Below are positions 5,979-8,220 of a stretch of 8,220 bases of DNA, piece after piece. The stretch is from contig VSNO01000179.1 of NCBI GenBank assembly GCA_009774375.1, forward strand, positions 1 to 8,220, written 5' to 3'. The notes beneath the pieces were generated by a model. The model made no database searches. It had not been told where the DNA came from and was given only the letters and a program-made list of their open reading frames with translations. Source of the DNA: Lachnospiraceae bacterium (GTDB taxonomy: Bacteria; Bacillota; Clostridia; Lachnospirales; Lachnospiraceae). Within the stretch, counting starts at the first letter, position 1. Every line of letters starts with the position of its first letter. The position numbers and the translations under genes were made by a program.

Positions 5979-7472
5979 TCACGGCTCATCAAAGGGCTGT
6001 AGATCATACTTCCCCTCATCGACCTTATATGCCTGATACAGATCAGCCGTACTCACATCGATCGCATAGATCACATTGGTATCATGTGCTTCCCCTGTCA
6101 GATCCACATATTCCTCGTAGACAATATAATATATCGTATCTTCTGCCTTATAGAGCGTTCTGACCTTATACTGATTCACTCCGGGCTTGTTCGGGACACT
6201 CCCCTCCACATCCGACAGTTTCCCGTCTGCCCACAGGTTGTTCCTCAATACCTGCAGTGCAAGCTCTGTGTCAAAATTGGCCTGTATTTCCAAATGATAT
6301 GTCCGATTCACCACTTCACTGCCAAGACCCGATTCGTCGATCGCAATAAATGAAAAGTTGCTGATGCCATACGGCATCTCGATCGGATCCGTGTACCGGG
6401 AACTGTTTTTGGCCGGAACCGATCCATCCGTTGTATAATAAACCTTCGTGCCGTAATCGCGGTGTACCTCTATCAATGCAGGTTCCTTGTAAGTGCCGCT
6501 GTCCAGACTGATCACAGGGCTGTCCGGTATCGATAGATTAATATAATAATGCTGTGTTTCTACCTCGCTCTCTATACCATACATATTTACAAACTTTGCC
6601 TTTATCGTATACTCTCCCGACTCGAGCAGGATCGGTGTCTCGTACACATCCGAATGATCCGTCGGTGTCGTTCCATCCAGAGTATAGTACACAAAACCCT
6701 GTGTATTTCCCTTAAGGGATATGGAGATCAGCTCGTCATACACACCACCCTGCTTGTTAAATTCAGGTCTCAGTGCGATGTACTTGTTATACTTTGACAC
6801 GATCCTTGACACATCACATTCTTCCAGCAATTCACTCATTTGGACATATTCTTTCTGAGATTCATATATGTTCAGCAGCATATCATACACTTCATCCCTT
6901 TTTTCATATACCGTATCAATATCCAACAGCTCCCTGAGCAGTGATATCGTACTCTGCTGCTGTCCATTTTTTTCATAATACTTTGCAAGCAGAAATCTTG
7001 CATCTAAATCTTCCGGATCGATGGCGAGCGCTCTCTCCAGATACCCCACCGCCTCGGAATAATTATTGTGCGCAGCGCACACAACCGCCTTGTCATACTG
7101 ATAGTCAAAAGAATTGTACCTGTACTCATCTACTTTGTGAACCGACCATGCCGCGATCCCGCATGCCGCAATGAGCACAGCCGCCGCTGCGAGAACTACC
7201 TTTTTCGCCCTGGACAGATGAAAAGATCTGTCCGAAAAATAACCGCTGACGGACAGTTTGATCTCATCCTCAAATTCACGGTCTGTCATCTGGTCAGACG
7301 TGTTGTCGGTCAGTCCCGCCTCAGCTATATCCTCCATCATAGAACTGATGGATTCCTTTAACTTATCCTCGAGCTCTATGTCAAAGTCAGGTACGATCTT
7401 CACCTCATAGCCGCAGTTCTCGCAAAGCAGGTTTCCCTCTTCCAACTCATTTCCACAATTTGGACATTTCAT
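5979..7472 (-). CDS. Membrane-anchored zinc-ribbon / TPR / chitobiase-C-like repeat protein
   Basis: 497 residues. It opens with a zinc ribbon (Cys3, Cys6, Cys17, Cys20), then an acidic linker (about 25-85). One membrane segment (about 92-110) follows SRAKK, so the zinc ribbon should be cytoplasmic and the rest outside. TPR-like helices lie at about 120-215 (for example NYSEAVGYLERALAIDPEDL). Two chitobiase/beta-hexosaminidase C-terminal-like beta repeats follow, marked by YYTLDGTTPT (262-271) and YYTTDGSVP (345-353). The last 100 residues (IYYIVYEEYVDLTGEA, then VIYAIDVSTADLY) resemble a PepSY-like fold. No catalytic domain is visible, so a cell-surface sensing or binding role is possible but unproven. 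It starts 25 nt after the fhs stop with only a weak Shine-Dalgarno (GGGG at 7483-7486), suggesting co-transcription with fhs. I recognise the domains but not a named protein. Confidence 0.88.
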   Translation of the reverse strand: MKCPNCGNELEEGNLLCENCGYEVKIVPDFDIELEDKLKESISSMMEDIAEAGLTDNTSDQMTDREFEDEIKLSVSGYFSDRSFHLSRAKKVVLAAAAVLIAACGIAAWSVHKVDEYRYNSFDYQYDKAVVCAAHNNYSEAVGYLERALAIDPEDLDARFLLAKYYEKNGQQQSTISLLRELLDIDTVYEKRDEVYDMLLNIYESQKEYVQMSELLEECDVSRIVSKYNKYIALRPEFNKQGGVYDELISISLKGNTQGFVYYTLDGTTPTDHSDVYETPILLESGEYTIKAKFVNMYGIESEVETQHYYINLSIPDSPVISLDSGTYKEPALIEVHRDYGTKVYYTTDGSVPAKNSSRYTDPIEMPYGISNFSFIAIDESGLGSEVVNRTYHLEIQANFDTELALQVLRNNLWADGKLSDVEGSVPNKPGVNQYKVRTLYKAEDTIYYIVYEEYVDLTGEAHDTNVIYAIDVSTADLYQAYKVDEGKYDLQPFDEP

Positions 7473-7497
7473 GCTTTACTAGCCCCAATCACACGTC

Positions 7498-8220
7498 TCA
7501 AAACAATCCCGTTATCACACCGTCATCCGTCACATCGATATTGTATGCCGCCGGATTTTTGGGAAGTCCCGGCATTGTCATGATCGCACCTGTGAGCACT
7601 ACCACAAATCCTGCGCCTGCCGAAACATACACTTCCCTGACATTCATGCAAAATCCTTCCGGTCTGCCAAGCAGATCCGGATCGTCTGACAGGGAATACT
7701 GTGTTTTCGCCATACACACAGGCAGCATGCCAAAACCAAGGTCTTCCAGTTTCTCGATCTGTTTCAGGGCTGCGGGCGCAAACACGACATCTGCCGCTCC
7801 GTAGATCTCCTTTGCGACACATCTGATCTTTTCAATGATCGGACAGTCATCTTCGTAGAGCGGGGCAAAATGACTCTCCTTCGTCTCCAATGTATTCAAA
7901 ACTGCTTTCGCAAGCTCTATACCGCCTTCTCCGCCTTTCTCCCACACTTCCGAGAGCGCAAAATCACAATCGCGATCCTCGCAGAAGCTCTTTACAAATT
8001 CAATCTCTGCCTGTGTGTCGGACACGAACGCATTCAGTGTGACAATCACCGGCACCTTATACTTCTGTATGTTTTCAATATGCTTTTCCAGATTCACAAT
8101 ACCTCTTCTGAGTGCTTCCAGATCCTCAGTATTCAGGTCAGCCTTTGCCACTCCGCCGTTATATTTGAGCGCCCTGACTGTCGCCACCAGAACCACTGCA
8201 TCCGGTTTCAGCCCTGCCTG
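7498..8220 (-). CDS. fhs: Formate-tetrahydrofolate ligase, C-terminal part (runs off the right edge)
   Basis: The last 240 residues of a protein normally about 556 long; the start lies beyond the window. The frame is open to the edge, and the first visible residues (QAGLKPDAVVLVATVRALKYNGG, split by the edge) match the family, so the GTG at 8196 is internal and not a start. Other family blocks are VPVIVTLNAF, the SEVWEKGGEGG loop, IYGAADVVFAP, GFGMLPVCMAKTQYS and the C-terminal MTMPGLPKNPAAYNIDV. Fhs makes 10-formyl-tetrahydrofolate from formate, ATP and tetrahydrofolate, feeding purine synthesis and, in acetogens, the methyl branch of the Wood-Ljungdahl pathway. The end is intact, with no frameshift seen. 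Confidence 0.97.
   Translation of the reverse strand, partial: QAGLKPDAVVLVATVRALKYNGGVAKADLNTEDLEALRRGIVNLEKHIENIQKYKVPVIVTLNAFVSDTQAEIEFVKSFCEDRDCDFALSEVWEKGGEGGIELAKAVLNTLETKESHFAPLYEDDCPIIEKIRCVAKEIYGAADVVFAPAALKQIEKLEDLGFGMLPVCMAKTQYSLSDDPDLLGRPEGFCMNVREVYVSAGAGFVVVLTGAIMTMPGLPKNPAAYNIDVTDDGVITGLF

Noticed and set aside
7523..7822. A 99-codon minus-strand frame overlapping fhs.
   Set aside because: It is an out-of-frame reading of the well-conserved fhs C-terminus; Arg/Cys-rich with no family features.
1..8220. CRISPR array, tRNA, rRNA, insertion sequence or transposase.
   Set aside because: No regularly spaced repeats, tRNA-like arms, rRNA segments or transposase-like proteins were seen on either strand.

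Overview
The window looks like a chromosomal segment from a Gram-positive anaerobe of the Clostridia, most likely Lachnospiraceae. The basis is the gene content (formate-tetrahydrofolate ligase, an NfnAB/SudBA-type flavin and Fe-S oxidoreductase pair, RlmH, and a zinc-ribbon/TPR/chitobiase-C-like surface protein), Shine-Dalgarno sites of AGGAG/GGAGG type, and sigma-A-like promoter boxes. This is protein and motif recognition by eye; no database search was run. All six recognised genes lie on the minus strand, so transcription runs from the right end of the window to the left.

Right block (8220 down to 5979): the C-terminal 240 codons of fhs run off the right edge. 25 nt later comes a 497-residue membrane-anchored protein: an N-terminal four-Cys zinc ribbon, one membrane segment, TPR-like helices, two chitobiase/beta-hexosaminidase C-terminal-like repeats and a PepSY-like tail. 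The two genes are probably co-transcribed.

Middle block (5978 down to 2559): a roughly 90-nt spacer carries a good sigma-A-like promoter. It is followed by a tight run of four genes: the NfnA/SudB-like FAD/[2Fe-2S] subunit, the NfnB/SudA-like (glutamate synthase small-chain family) subunit, an unrecognised two-TM protein, and rlmH (23S rRNA pseudouridine methyltransferase). The redox pair should exchange electrons between NADH, NADPH and ferredoxin. With Fhs close by, this fits folate/one-carbon metabolism in an anaerobe, though the link is inferred from position only.

Left block (2441 down to 30): immediately downstream of the 3' end of rlmH is an 803-residue SIR2-domain / P-loop NTPase-like / TPR protein. 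Its architecture is that of NAD-depleting anti-phage STAND-type defence proteins (Avs5-like and related SIR2 systems). It looks poorer in G+C than its neighbours and is the only accessory-looking gene here. Its position directly after the rlmH 3' end recalls the integration site of staphylococcal SCC elements. The left edge of the window cuts off whatever follows it, so neither partner genes nor a second attachment site can be judged.
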